Shown: piece after piece, positions 17,448-26,435 of the stretch
Layout of the letters: every line of letters begins with the position of its first letter
Numbering within the stretch: the stretch's first letter is position 1
From: Kineosporia aurantiaca JCM 3230
Lineage (GTDB): Bacteria > Actinomycetota > Actinomycetes > Actinomycetales > Kineosporiaceae
DNA: 64,000 nucleotides
Assembly: GCA_000719025.1 (NCBI GenBank)
Contig: JODP01000004.1
Span: 1 to 64,000 of the forward strand
Reading direction: 5' to 3'
Made by a program: the position numbers and the translations under genes
The notes under the pieces: generated by a model
Told to the model about the DNA's origin: nothing
What the model saw: only the letters and a program-made list of their open reading frames with translations
Databases searched by the model: none

Positions 17448-17924
17448 GTGGCACCGGTCGACTTCCAGGCCCTCGGCGACCAGCCGGCGGTCGCCGCGCA
17501 CTTCCTGCTGGAGGTGGACGGCGTCCCGATGGGCACGTTCCAGCGGGTGCAGGGCCTGGAGGTCACGGTCGAGGTGGAGGAGTACGCGGAGGGTGGGGCC
17601 AGCGGCTTCACCCACCGCTTCCCCGGCCAGATGCGCTGGCCCAGCCTGGTCTTCAGCCGCGGCCTGACCCGCTCGGACAACCTGTTCGCCTGGATGCGGG
17701 CCTCGGCCGGTAACGGTTTCCAGGCCGCGGGCGGCAAACTGGAACGCAAGACGGCGTCCGTCACGGTGACCGACGCCGCCGGGCAGCGCCTGCGTTCCTA
17801 CTCCGTCGAAGGAGCCTTCCCCATCCGCTGGACCGGTCCCTCCTTCGAGACCCACGACGGGTCCCCGCTGTCCGAGGAGCTGGAGCTCACCCACCACGGC
17901 TTCAGCTCGGCCACCCTCACATGA
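17448..17924 (+). CDS. CIS inner tube/baseplate-proximal tube protein, second copy
   Basis: 158 residues from a GTG with GGCAAGGAG upstream. The same gp19-like fold as the preceding gene: HFLLEVDGVPMGTFQRVQGL, MRWPSLVFSRGLTRSDNLF, and FPIRWTGPSFETHDG. Sequence differs considerably from the first copy, so it is likely a specialised ring, such as the tube initiator next to the baseplate, as Afp5 is in Serratia. The stop overlaps the next start (ATGA). Confidence 0.9.
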   Translation: MAPVDFQALGDQPAVAAHFLLEVDGVPMGTFQRVQGLEVTVEVEEYAEGGASGFTHRFPGQMRWPSLVFSRGLTRSDNLFAWMRASAGNGFQAAGGKLERKTASVTVTDAAGQRLRSYSVEGAFPIRWTGPSFETHDGSPLSEELELTHHGFSSATLT

Positions 17925-18583
17925 GCACCGGCACCCAGACCAAGGCCTACTTCCAACCCGAGACCGGCCCCCGGATCGACTGCCTGTTCAACCCGTCCGA
18001 GCTGGCCGTCTCCCGCAGCAACGAGTGGCGCGGGGCCACCCGGGCCGGGCGGGACGTGCCCACCCTGGAATTCGCCGGCGCCAACAACGGGACCATGACC
18101 TTCGAGGTCTTCTTCGACACCACCGACACCGGCGCCGCCGTCACCCAGCACACCGGCGCGCTGATGAAGCTCATGGACGTCGACCCGCAGCTGCCGGGAA
18201 GCGACGCGACGACCGGCCGGCTCCGCCCGCCCACGGTCGTTTTCCACTGGGGCGACCTGCATTCGTTCAAGGCCGTCGTCTCGTCCCTGGACATCCGCCT
18301 GGTCTACTTCTCGGCCACCGGCGTCCCCCTGCGGGCCCGGGCCCAGGTCAGCCTCCGGCAGTACGAGCAGGACGACGCGTTCGGCCCGCAGAACCCCACC
18401 TCCGGCACGCCCTGGCCGCACACCGTGCATCAGGTCAGCCCCGGCGAAACCCTCGACCGGATCGCCGCCCGCTACTACGCCGACCCCACCGCCTGGCGAA
18501 TCATTGCTCAGGCCAACGATATCCATGACCCGATGGCGGTGCGCCCCGGTGCCCTCCTGGCCATCCCCGGGAGGCCGGCATGA
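17921..18583 (+). CDS. LysM-containing baseplate protein (Afp7/gp53-like)
   Basis: 220 residues. An N-terminal CIS-specific domain (KAYFQPETGPRIDCLFNPSE, EFAGANNGTMTFEVFFDTTD) covers about residues 1-160, and a LysM-type domain closes the protein (HQVSPGETLDRIAARYY, ANDIHDPMAVRPGALLAIPG). In CIS baseplates such proteins link the tube initiator to the spike hub, and the LysM fold serves as a structural module and need not bind peptidoglycan. Starts and stops overlap neighbours by four bases on both sides. Confidence 0.88.
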   Translation: MSTGTQTKAYFQPETGPRIDCLFNPSELAVSRSNEWRGATRAGRDVPTLEFAGANNGTMTFEVFFDTTDTGAAVTQHTGALMKLMDVDPQLPGSDATTGRLRPPTVVFHWGDLHSFKAVVSSLDIRLVYFSATGVPLRARAQVSLRQYEQDDAFGPQNPTSGTPWPHTVHQVSPGETLDRIAARYYADPTAWRIIAQANDIHDPMAVRPGALLAIPGRPA

Positions 18584-20364
18584 CCGCGCAGATGACCAAC
18601 GTGCCGATCATCGAGCTCAATGGCCGGCAACTCACCTGGGAACTGGGCTCCGCCCTCCTGAAAGTGACCGTGGAGCAGGGCCTGCGCCGGGCGTCATCAA
18701 CCGAAATTACCATCGACGATCCTGGTTTTCGTCTGCTGTCGGATCAATTGCGGACGTTTGCGCCGGGCACCGAGGTCACCGTCTCGTTCCCGAACGGCCT
18801 GGGTTCCCCGGTCAGGGTTTTCACCGGAAGCATCAGCGGCGTAAGGGTGTCCTGCCCGGAGGAGGGCGACCACCACACCGCCGTCACCATTGTCGCGGAA
18901 GACGCTGCCCACGGCCTCGACACCGTTGCCCGCACCGTCAGCACCGCCAACACCTCACTGGCCGACGCCCTCCGGTCGGCCCTCATCCCCTACGTGCCCA
19001 CGGTCAACGTTTCCGGACTCCCGGCCGGCAGCCGGGACGCCGTCATCGTCACCTGCTCTCCCCGGGAACTGCTGGAACAGGTGTGCGAGCACTACGGCGT
19101 GGAATGGTGGATCGACCCGGCCGACAAGTCCCTCAACGTCGCCGCCAACCCCACCTCCGCCCCCTCCATCTCTCTGGACCTCGGCTCCGACCTCCGCGAC
19201 CTCGACTTCCGCACCGGCGGAACGGCCACCGGCACAGTCGTCATGCGCGGCTGGGACCCGGCCACCAAGAACACCCTCACCGGCCAGAACACCCCCACCC
19301 GATCCCCCGGCCCGGACCTGCTGGATGTCTTCGCCCAGGCCTCCACGGCCGATGAGTACCGCGTCCGAGCCCGATCCACCTTCGACGCCACCGACGTCAC
19401 CGCCCAGGCCTCCGCCCAGGCCGCCCGATTCGCCCACGCCGGAACCGTTCTCACCGCCCGCACCCTCCGCATCCAGCCCGGCCTCTCTCCCCGCAACGAC
19501 CTCGAGCTCACCGGCGCCGGACCCCTTTCCGGAAAGCATCCCGTCGTCGCCGTCCGCCATGAGTGGGGCGAGGTGACCGGCACCACCATCGTCGCCGGCG
19601 ACCGCTCCCTCGGCGCCGTCCCGATCTCCCCCTCCCCGGCCCAGCCTCCCGTGATTGCCCCGCAAATGATCGGCGGAACCACAGGCCTGCTCCCGGGCCT
19701 GGTCACCGACATCAACGACCCGAAGAACTGGGGACGGGTGAAGGTGAAGCTCCCGACGCTGGGCGACGACGTCGTGACCGGCTGGGCCCGCACCGTTCTC
19801 CCCGCCGCCGGCCCCGGCCGTGGCATGGTCGTCCCGCACCGCGTCAACGACGAGGTGCTCGTCGGTTTCGAGGAAGGCGACCTGCAACGCCCCGTCGTCC
19901 TCGGCGCCGTCCACAACGGCTCCGACGCCGCCCCGACCACCACCGCCCCCCGCTCCGGCGACCTCTCCTCCGGCCTGACCAGCGCCAACGGCCACGTCAT
20001 CGCCCTCACCGACGCCACCGACCGGGCCACCAACGGGGTGAGCGTGAAACACGCCTCCGGGCACCAGATCCTGATGGCCGGAGACCAGGTCCTGGTCCAG
20101 GCCGCCCAGGGCACACCCCTCAAACTCCAGTCCGGCCAGGCGTCCATCGTTCTCGACGCCCAGGGCAACATCGCGATCAACGGCGTCTCGGTCTCGATCA
20201 CCGGCCGCACCTCGGTCGAGGTGAAGGCCACCACCGTGACCACCAAGGCCGACGCCACGCTGAACCTCGAGGGAGCCGCGAGCGCCACCGTGAAGGGGGC
20301 CACGGTGACCGTTAGCGGGGATGCGATGGCCACGGTGAAGGCCGCGACCGTGGCAATCAACTGA
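18580..20364 (+). CDS. VgrG-like spike protein (Afp8/gp27-gp5 type)
   Basis: 594 residues. The N-terminal two thirds is a late-control-D/gp27-like hub (residues of about 10-350). A gp5 OB-fold follows: GLVTDINDPKNWGRVKVKLP, WARTVLPAAGPGRGMVVPHR, DEVLVGFEEGDLQRPVVLGA. The C-terminus is a repetitive beta-helix needle (SVSITGRTSVEVKATTVTTK and similar), ending in TVAIN. It forms the trimeric puncturing spike, probably tipped by the DUF4280 protein. No lysozyme or effector domain is fused. Confidence 0.93.
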   Translation: MTAQMTNVPIIELNGRQLTWELGSALLKVTVEQGLRRASSTEITIDDPGFRLLSDQLRTFAPGTEVTVSFPNGLGSPVRVFTGSISGVRVSCPEEGDHHTAVTIVAEDAAHGLDTVARTVSTANTSLADALRSALIPYVPTVNVSGLPAGSRDAVIVTCSPRELLEQVCEHYGVEWWIDPADKSLNVAANPTSAPSISLDLGSDLRDLDFRTGGTATGTVVMRGWDPATKNTLTGQNTPTRSPGPDLLDVFAQASTADEYRVRARSTFDATDVTAQASAQAARFAHAGTVLTARTLRIQPGLSPRNDLELTGAGPLSGKHPVVAVRHEWGEVTGTTIVAGDRSLGAVPISPSPAQPPVIAPQMIGGTTGLLPGLVTDINDPKNWGRVKVKLPTLGDDVVTGWARTVLPAAGPGRGMVVPHRVNDEVLVGFEEGDLQRPVVLGAVHNGSDAAPTTTAPRSGDLSSGLTSANGHVIALTDATDRATNGVSVKHASGHQILMAGDQVLVQAAQGTPLKLQSGQASIVLDAQGNIAINGVSVSITGRTSVEVKATTVTTKADATLNLEGAASATVKGATVTVSGDAMATVKAATVAIN

Positions 20365-20416
20365 ACCGGAGATTGCGACCCCATGACTACCGGCACTTTT
20401 CTGACAAGGAAGGCCT

Positions 20417-20938
20417 ATGCCCAGCGACCAGAGTGTGCCCGTAAGCACGAAGAGCGCAGAGCTGGAAGCCCCCATGCTTCCCTGGGCAATTCGCCGGACC
20501 GGCCTCGACCCGGCGCCGACCCGGGCCACGCCGCACGAGGTGGTCAACTTCGTCGGACGGGGCATCGCCTGGCCCCCACGCATAGGCCCGGACGGTTCGA
20601 TCCGGCTCACCACCGACGCGGCGGACCTGGACTCCTCGGTGCGGATGGTGCTGCTGACCGCGCCCGGCGAGCGGGTCATGCGCCCGGAGTTCGGGTGCCG
20701 CATCCACGAGCTGGTGTTCGAGCCGGTGACGCCGAACACGCTGGGTCTGATGAATCACTCGGTGCGGGAAGCGCTGGCCCGCTGGGAGCCGCGGATCACG
20801 GTCGAGGTGGTCGACGTGATCGCCGACCGGGACGACCCGGCGCTGGTGCACATTCACATCGGGTACCGGATCCGCGCCACCAACGACCGGCGCAATCTGG
20901 TGCATCCCTTCTACCTGATTCCGCAAGAAGGGGCCTGA
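20417..20938 (+). CDS. Baseplate wedge protein, gp25-like (Afp9 type)
   Basis: 173 residues. The gp25/lysozyme-like wedge pattern is present: GIAWPPRIGPDGSIRLTTD, a helix, VRMVLLTAPGERVMRPEFGC, then IHELVFEP and GYRIRATNDRRNLVHPFYL. The protein attaches the baseplate to the first sheath ring. The N-terminal 45 residues are an extra, Pro-rich segment. AAGGAAGGC before the ATG at 20417 supports the start. One base separates its stop from the next gene. Confidence 0.9.
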   Translation: MPSDQSVPVSTKSAELEAPMLPWAIRRTGLDPAPTRATPHEVVNFVGRGIAWPPRIGPDGSIRLTTDAADLDSSVRMVLLTAPGERVMRPEFGCRIHELVFEPVTPNTLGLMNHSVREALARWEPRITVEVVDVIADRDDPALVHIHIGYRIRATNDRRNLVHPFYLIPQEGA

Positions 20939-20939
20939 G

Positions 20940-22859
20940 ATGACGTTTCCCCGGCCGACCCTGGACGACCGCCGGTTCCAGGATTTCGTGGACGAGGCCA
21001 AGCGGGCGATTCCGCGGCACTGCCCGGAGTGGACCAATCACAACCTGAACGACCCGGGCGTCGCGCTGATCGAGTTGTTCGCCTGGATGTGCGATCAGAC
21101 CACCTACCGGCTGAACCAAGTGCCGGACCGGCTGTATCTGCAGTTCCTGGATCTGCTGGGGATCGAGCCGTTCGCGCCGGGGATCGCCAGTACCGAGCTG
21201 ACGTTCTGGTTGTCGGACGTGCTCGACCACGACGTGCAGGTGCCGGCCGGTAGCCAGGTGGCGACCGGGTCGGGGGCCGGGCCGGCGGTGGTTTTCAGTA
21301 CGGCCGAACACCTGGTGATGAGCCCGCCACGGCTGGTTCAGGTGGTGACGCAGTCCCAGGGCGATGCGCGGGATCTGACCTCGCAGATCGCGACCGGCAT
21401 TCCGGTGGACTGCTTCGCGGGCGTCGAAGGGGACTCACTGAACCTGGGTTTCGCGGAGTCGCTGGCCGGCTCGGCGCTGCGGCTGCTCGTGACGGCGCAC
21501 GCCGAGGGGAACGGGATTCACCCGGACAACCCGCCACTGCTGTGGCAGGCCTGGACCGGGCAGGAATGGGCGGCGGTCACGGTTCACCGGGACAGCACCG
21601 GAGGCCTGAATCGGCCCGGGGAGATCGTGCTGCTGATGCCGCACGCCCACGGGGCCCGGGCGGTGGGCGGTGAGAACGCTTACTGGGTACGGGTGGTGCT
21701 GCGGGACCCGGATCCGGGTGAGGCGTTCTACACGAAGGCCCCGCGGATCAGCCGGATCCAGGCCGCGGTGGTCGGGGGGACCGTGGCGGCCGAGCATGCC
21801 GAGCTGGTCGACGCCGAGGTGATCGGGCGCAGTGACGGTCACCCGGGGCAGGTGTTCGGCACGCGGAGGGCCCCGGTGGCCCCACGGCGCCCGGACGAGA
21901 AGGTCGTCGTGACCGGGCCGGACGGTACCGATGAGTGGACCGAGGTCCGGGACTTTGCCCGCAGCGGTCCGGACGATCGGCATTTTACTTGGGACGATGC
22001 GAGCGGCCAGATCCGTTTCGGGCCCGCCGTCCGGCAGCCGAGCGGCGAGGTGCGGCGGTTCGGCGCAGTGCCTCCGGAGGGGTCGCTGATCTCGGTCACC
22101 GCCTATCGGGTCGGTGGGGGCGCCGCGGGCAACGTGGGGGCACGTACGCTCACCGCGGTCCGCACTCCGCTGCCCTACGTGACCACCGTGACTAACCTGA
22201 AAGCGGCCACCGGCGGTTCGGATCCGGAGACGGTGGACGAGGTCAAGGCGCGGGCACCGCTGACCATCCGGACCGGGCGGCGGGCGGTCACGGCGGAGGA
22301 CTTCGAGCAGCTCACGCTGGAGAGCAGCCCGCGGATCGCCCGGGTCCGCTGTGTCCCGCCGAAGACCAATGGCGGCCCGGTACGGCTGCTGATCGTTCCC
22401 CAGGTGCCGGAAACCAAGCGCCGGCTGGATGACTTCGCGCTGGAGGAGGCTCTTCTGGAGCAGGTCACGCAGACCCTGGAGCCGCGGCGGCTGGTCGGCA
22501 CCCGCATCGAGCTGACCACGCCCTTCTACCTGGGGGTCGCGGTCGCAACGACGATCCGGGTGATCAGCGGGCGCAACGCCGCCGCCGTCCGGCAGGACGT
22601 GGAGTCGCTGCTGCGCACCTGGCTGGATCCGCTGCGGGGAGGTACGGACGGCCGGGGTTGGCCGTTCGACCGGGATCTCAGCGCCGCCGCCATCGCCCAC
22701 CGGCTGGAAGGCCTGGAGGGAATCGCCGCCGTGGAGGACGTCCATTTGTACGAATTTGATCTGCGACAGGGTCAGCGACTCGGGCCGCCGCGCGAAGTGA
22801 TCAGGCCGGGGGCAGACAGTTTGTTCCTACCGGGTGAGCTGACCGTGGTCTCACGTTGA
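20940..22859 (+). CDS. Baseplate protein, gpJ/gp6-like (Afp11 type)
   Basis: 639 residues. Start PTLDDRRFQDFVDEAKRAIP and NHNLNDPGVALIELFAWMCD are characteristic of the putative baseplate assembly family of CIS clusters. The central part carries gp6/J elements (YRVGGGAAGNVGARTLTAVR, VKARAPLTIRTGRRAVTAED FEQL). It builds the baseplate wedge ring around the spike. Its stop overlaps the TTG start of the next gene (TTGA). Confidence 0.92.
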   Translation: MTFPRPTLDDRRFQDFVDEAKRAIPRHCPEWTNHNLNDPGVALIELFAWMCDQTTYRLNQVPDRLYLQFLDLLGIEPFAPGIASTELTFWLSDVLDHDVQVPAGSQVATGSGAGPAVVFSTAEHLVMSPPRLVQVVTQSQGDARDLTSQIATGIPVDCFAGVEGDSLNLGFAESLAGSALRLLVTAHAEGNGIHPDNPPLLWQAWTGQEWAAVTVHRDSTGGLNRPGEIVLLMPHAHGARAVGGENAYWVRVVLRDPDPGEAFYTKAPRISRIQAAVVGGTVAAEHAELVDAEVIGRSDGHPGQVFGTRRAPVAPRRPDEKVVVTGPDGTDEWTEVRDFARSGPDDRHFTWDDASGQIRFGPAVRQPSGEVRRFGAVPPEGSLISVTAYRVGGGAAGNVGARTLTAVRTPLPYVTTVTNLKAATGGSDPETVDEVKARAPLTIRTGRRAVTAEDFEQLTLESSPRIARVRCVPPKTNGGPVRLLIVPQVPETKRRLDDFALEEALLEQVTQTLEPRRLVGTRIELTTPFYLGVAVATTIRVISGRNAAAVRQDVESLLRTWLDPLRGGTDGRGWPFDRDLSAAAIAHRLEGLEGIAAVEDVHLYEFDLRQGQRLGPPREVIRPGADSLFLPGELTVVSR

Positions 22860-23818
22860 CCAGCACCACGGATCCGGGCTGGCTACTACGGCAGTTGCCG
22901 GTGGTGATGCAGCAGGACGACTTCACCGCCCGGTTCCTGCGGATCTTCGAGGACGTCGCGGCCGGCCTGATCCACTCGGTCGACACGATCGGCGTCGCGG
23001 CGGACCTCACTGTGGCGCCGGATGAGTTCGTGCCCTGGCTCGGCAGCTGGATTGCTGCCCCGGCCGATCCCGAAGCAGGGCTGCACGCGCTGCGGGAACG
23101 GGACTGGACCCGTGCTCAGACGCGAGCGCTCAGCGCCCGGGGTACGAAGGCCGGGCTCCAGCAGGTGCTCACCGTGCTGTCCGGCGGCCACCCGGTCGAG
23201 ATCGAGGACGGCGGCGGCATCTACCGGGTGGGCCAATGTCCTGAGGGTGAAACCGGCTGGGTGCGGGTGACGATGCCGCTACCTGGCGGCGCTGATCCCG
23301 ACCACGTCGAGCGGTTGATCCGTGCGGAGGTACCGATCGGGGTAGAGGTCGAGCTGGTGGTGACCTCGCTCATCCCCCGTCAGCGTCAGTCCGAGGACGA
23401 GGTTGAGGACGAAGCGTGGGAGGCGGTTCCGGGCGGCCCCTACTTCTGGGACGGGGGTAGGGAGGATGTCTACCCACCCCTGCAGGAAGAGATCGAGCCC
23501 CGCCAGCCCGAGGAACCCCCCTTGTCCGGCGCCGTGCAACGTCTGCCCGGGACGGCTGGGAAGGCCGTCAAGGCCGGGAGGATCTGCCCCGCCTGTGCCG
23601 AGCCCAACGCGTTCACCTCCACCAGCTGCCTGCGCTGTGCGTCCTCGTTGCACATCCCGCGCCCCACGCCCCCGCCCGATCCCGAGCCGGAGGTCCTGCC
23701 GCTGTGGGAGGACGACGACAGCTGGCTGCCCGAGCGGCGGGTCTGGCCGGTCGTGCTCCTGGTCGTCGGCCTGATCCTGGCCCTCACCGGCGTTGTCTCG
23801 GCCTTCTACCTGCTCTGA
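22856..23818 (+). CDS. Tail-protein-I-like baseplate protein with zinc ribbon and C-terminal membrane anchor
   Basis: 320 residues. Residues of about 5-175 match the tail protein I (gpI, Afp12-like) family: FLRIFEDVAAGLIHSVDTIG, WLGSWIAAPADP, and LSARGTKAGLQQVLTVLSGG. Then comes an acidic linker, a zinc ribbon with CPAC at 244-247 and CLRC at 258-261, a Pro-rich acidic linker, and a single hydrophobic helix at 297-320 (PVVLLVVGLILALTGVV) that ends the protein. RR just before the helix predicts that the baseplate domain stays in the cytoplasm. A tail-anchored baseplate subunit would tether the whole injection device to the membrane. The TTG start overlaps the previous stop; its 3' end overlaps the convergent gene by 13 bases. 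Confidence 0.88.
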   Translation: MTSTTDPGWLLRQLPVVMQQDDFTARFLRIFEDVAAGLIHSVDTIGVAADLTVAPDEFVPWLGSWIAAPADPEAGLHALRERDWTRAQTRALSARGTKAGLQQVLTVLSGGHPVEIEDGGGIYRVGQCPEGETGWVRVTMPLPGGADPDHVERLIRAEVPIGVEVELVVTSLIPRQRQSEDEVEDEAWEAVPGGPYFWDGGREDVYPPLQEEIEPRQPEEPPLSGAVQRLPGTAGKAVKAGRICPACAEPNAFTSTSCLRCASSLHIPRPTPPPDPEPEVLPLWEDDDSWLPERRVWPVVLLVVGLILALTGVVSAFYLL

Positions 23819-24600
23819 TCCCGCTGAAGTTCCAGCGGGGGCAGGGTGGTCGGGCCGTTGGTCAGGGTGTTGACCATGACCGATTGAGGCTCGTACCCGA
23901 CCCGCAGGAAGGTGACCCGGTACAGCCCGGCAGGCAGCGATACCTTCCAGTTCCCGCCGTCGAACCTGACCCGATATCTCGTCCTGGTCGCCTTCTTCTG
24001 CTGCCCCGTGAGGTTCTGCGCCGAGACCCGGGCAACCGTCGCCCGGACCCGGCCCCGCGCGACCACGGTTCCCCTGACCTCCACCGGGCCCTGCACCCGG
24101 GGGGTCGTCTCGGAGGACTGGATCATCGCGGTCCGGCGCAGCGTCTCAGGCCGGCCGCTGTTCAACGAGACCAGCTTCAGCGAGATCAGCGCCGCCAGCA
24201 CGACCAACGCTGCGGCGACCGCGACCCAGCGACGACGCTTCCGGCGCGGCTCGGCGGTCTTCGGTGCTGCCGGCGGACGACTGACTGCCAGTTCGCTGTT
24301 CGCTGCCTGGAGGGGGTGGTCCGCGGTTTGCGCCGTCAGCGTCCATCCGTACCGTCCGGGCGCCGTACCCAGCGGCGGGGTCAGGTAGATGAAGACGTCG
24401 ACGGTGCTGTTCCCCATCAGGCGCAACACCTGGACCGGCGGGCACCAGGGCGAAGGCAGCCCCTGGGCGAGCAGCACGACGCGGATCTCGCTGGACGACA
24501 GGTTCCGGATCCTCCCGGCCACGACCGCCGTGCAGCCGGCCGCGACCGCTGCATCGTCGATGTGCAGATCCACCACACGCTGGTTCTGAAGGGCTTTCAA
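23806..24600 (-). CDS. CIS-associated single-pass membrane protein 1 (N-in beta-sandwich, TM, outer domain)
   Basis: 264 residues from a TTG whose bases overlap the upstream gene's stop (TTGA), with GGAGGGG ahead of it. Residues of about 10-105 look like an Ig-like beta domain; KRRRW at 121-125 precedes a single helix (VAVAAALVVLAALISL, about 125-143), so the first domain should face the cytoplasm. The outer part ends with NWKVSLPAGLYRVTFLRVGY EP, the pattern of carboxypeptidase-regulatory-like/PEGA-type beta domains. No signal peptide. Last gene of a minus-strand run with two larger proteins of the same architecture. I know no named family; analogy with CIS membrane adaptors of Streptomyces is inference. 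Confidence 0.75.
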   Translation of the reverse strand: MKALQNQRVVDLHIDDAAVAAGCTAVVAGRIRNLSSSEIRVVLLAQGLPSPWCPPVQVLRLMGNSTVDVFIYLTPPLGTAPGRYGWTLTAQTADHPLQAANSELAVSRPPAAPKTAEPRRKRRRWVAVAAALVVLAALISLKLVSLNSGRPETLRRTAMIQSSETTPRVQGPVEVRGTVVARGRVRATVARVSAQNLTGQQKKATRTRYRVRFDGGNWKVSLPAGLYRVTFLRVGYEPQSVMVNTLTNGPTTLPPLELQRDQSR

Positions 24601-26435
24601 CTCACCCCTCCACTCGTCGCAGGCACCTCGGTGGTCGGCGGCGGAGTGCTCGGTTCCCCGGGACGCACACAAAGATAGATGTCCCGCCACCAGTTACAGG
24701 ACGATTCCTCGGCCGGCTGCGTGACGGTCGACGTCACCACCGTCGTCACCACCACCGTGCTGGGGGTAAGCGTCGGCGTCGGCTCGGACGTCGGCGTTGG
24801 AGGAGTCGAAGGAGTTGGGGAAGCCGAGGGTGTCTCGGTGGGAGTGGCCGTCGGGCCAACGGTTCCCGGCACCGTCGTCGTGCTGGTCACCACCTGGCCG
24901 TCCTGCCCGTCCCGCCCGTTCTCACCGTCCCGACCGTCCGCGCCGTCCTGGCCGTCCTGGCCGTTCTGGCCCGCCGACCCCCGCTCGCCAGCAGGACCGG
25001 CAGGCCCCCGCAGCCCATTGCTCGGATCGGCCTTGAGCCGCAGCAAAGCCTTCGCCTGCCCCGCCAACCCCAGGACCAGAGGCGCCCGGGCCGCGGTGTA
25101 CCCGGCCTTACTGGCCACGACCGTGTACTTCCCCGGCAGCGGCACGTCCTTGGCCACGAACACCGACGTCCCATCGACCGGCTCGGCCGTCGCCACCAGC
25201 GTCCCCGCCAGGTCCGTCCCTCCGGCCATCTGCACCGCGACCTTGGCCCCGACCGGGTTGTCGATGTCGAGGGTCACGGTGATCGAGCCCAGAGCCACGC
25301 CCGGCATCATGTCGTTCAGCGACTGCGGCCGGATCGCCGTCCCCTTCACCTTGATGACCTCGGCCTGGTCGGCGTCCACCGCCTGCGGGTACCAGGTGGA
25401 CACCAGATCCGGCCCGGCCAAGCGCATTTTGTAGTCGCCCGCCGGCAGTTGCGCCGTCCAGCGTCCGTTCCTCGCCACGTTCACCGTCTTCAGCGGATTC
25501 ACCGTGTCCTTCACTGGATAGAACGCCACCTTCGCCGCCCTGGCCGCCTTCTTCTTCACCGCGCTGACCTTGCCGGAAACGGGACACGGACACAGGTCCG
25601 GCTTGGTCGAAGGAGCATGCGCATCCGGATCGCTCACCGCCGTCAGCCGCTGCGCCGCGTTGTCCTGATCGACGGTGTTCTTGCGCAACGCAGCCCCGAT
25701 CGTGACCGCGGCAATCGCCAGCACCGCCAGCAGCACGGCCAGCGACGCCGCCATCGACATCGACACCCGGCTGATCCGGGGCTTCTGCAGAAAAACGCCC
25801 TGGGCTACGGGCCCTTCCACCGGAATTCCGGCCTCGCGTTCCGCAACGGTCCGGGAATCCGCGTGGACCGAGAACATCCGGGGCGTCGGCATCCCGGTCC
25901 AGGGCCGGCGGCGGGACACCGTGACCGCGACGCGCGCCTGTGCCCCGGGCGGCAGATCCAGGGCCGGGGAGCCGAAGTCGAAAGCGAGAACGGATTCCCC
26001 GTCCACACCGACGAGCGGCGAGGTGATCGTCGTATTGCCGGTGTTCTCGGCCCTCAGCCGGAAGACGGCCTTGCGTCCGCCCGTCACCAGAGGCGGCTTC
26101 ATCGTCAGCAGAAGCCGTTCCCGCGCGGGCACACTGACCCCGAACGACTGCAGCACGCACTCCTGCGGGCCGCCGAGCTCCTGCACCTGCACGGTGAGCG
26201 GGTGCACCCCGGCCGGGAAGTTCTCGGGCATCTGAACCCGCACCCGGATCTCGCGCGATTCCCCGGGGAACAGGCTGGGTTGCGGGTCGTCGATCTCGAC
26301 CCAGTCCGGATCGGCCCCGAGGACCCGCACGGTGAACAGGGAGATGGTGTCGCGCCCGTTCTCCAGGCGCACCCGGAGTTCCCCCGGAGAACCCGTCTGG
26401 TGGTGCAGCAGCGAGGGACCGGCCTCGACGATCAT
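24597..26435 (-). CDS. CIS-associated single-pass membrane protein 2 with collagen-like stalk
   Basis: 612 residues; ATG at 26435 overlaps the stop of the upstream gene (ATGA). Two Ig-like/NEW3-like domains (residues of about 10-105 and 105-215; SLFPGESREIRVRV, RLRAENTGNTTITSP) precede one membrane helix (about 228-249, SMAASLAVLLAVLAIAAV), with Arg on the N-terminal side, giving an N-in topology. Outside lie two carboxypeptidase-regulatory-like beta domains (GRWTAQLPAGDYKMRL; VPLPGKYTVVASKAGYTAA), then 14 Gly-X-Y triplets (474-515), a Thr/Pro/Ser-rich stalk (516-575) and a tail with two Cys (SSCNWWRDIYLC). The stalk could span the cell wall. Confidence 0.8.
   Translation of the reverse strand: MIVEAGPSLLHHQTGSPGELRVRLENGRDTISLFTVRVLGADPDWVEIDDPQPSLFPGESREIRVRVQMPENFPAGVHPLTVQVQELGGPQECVLQSFGVSVPARERLLLTMKPPLVTGGRKAVFRLRAENTGNTTITSPLVGVDGESVLAFDFGSPALDLPPGAQARVAVTVSRRRPWTGMPTPRMFSVHADSRTVAEREAGIPVEGPVAQGVFLQKPRISRVSMSMAASLAVLLAVLAIAAVTIGAALRKNTVDQDNAAQRLTAVSDPDAHAPSTKPDLCPCPVSGKVSAVKKKAARAAKVAFYPVKDTVNPLKTVNVARNGRWTAQLPAGDYKMRLAGPDLVSTWYPQAVDADQAEVIKVKGTAIRPQSLNDMMPGVALGSITVTLDIDNPVGAKVAVQMAGGTDLAGTLVATAEPVDGTSVFVAKDVPLPGKYTVVASKAGYTAARAPLVLGLAGQAKALLRLKADPSNGLRGPAGPAGERGSAGQNGQDGQDGADGRDGENGRDGQDGQVVTSTTTVPGTVGPTATPTETPSASPTPSTPPTPTSEPTPTLTPSTVVVTTVVTSTVTQPAEESSCNWWRDIYLCVRPGEPSTPPPTTEVPATSGGVS
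24891..25016 (-). repeat. Collagen-like Gly-X-Y repeat inside membrane protein 2
   Basis: Fourteen uninterrupted Gly-X-Y triplets, from GLR GPA GPA GER to GRD GQD GQV, rich in Q, D, N and R with few Pro. Bacterial collagens with charged X/Y positions can trimerise without hydroxyproline. The DNA shows a degenerate 9-base periodicity. Confidence 0.85.
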
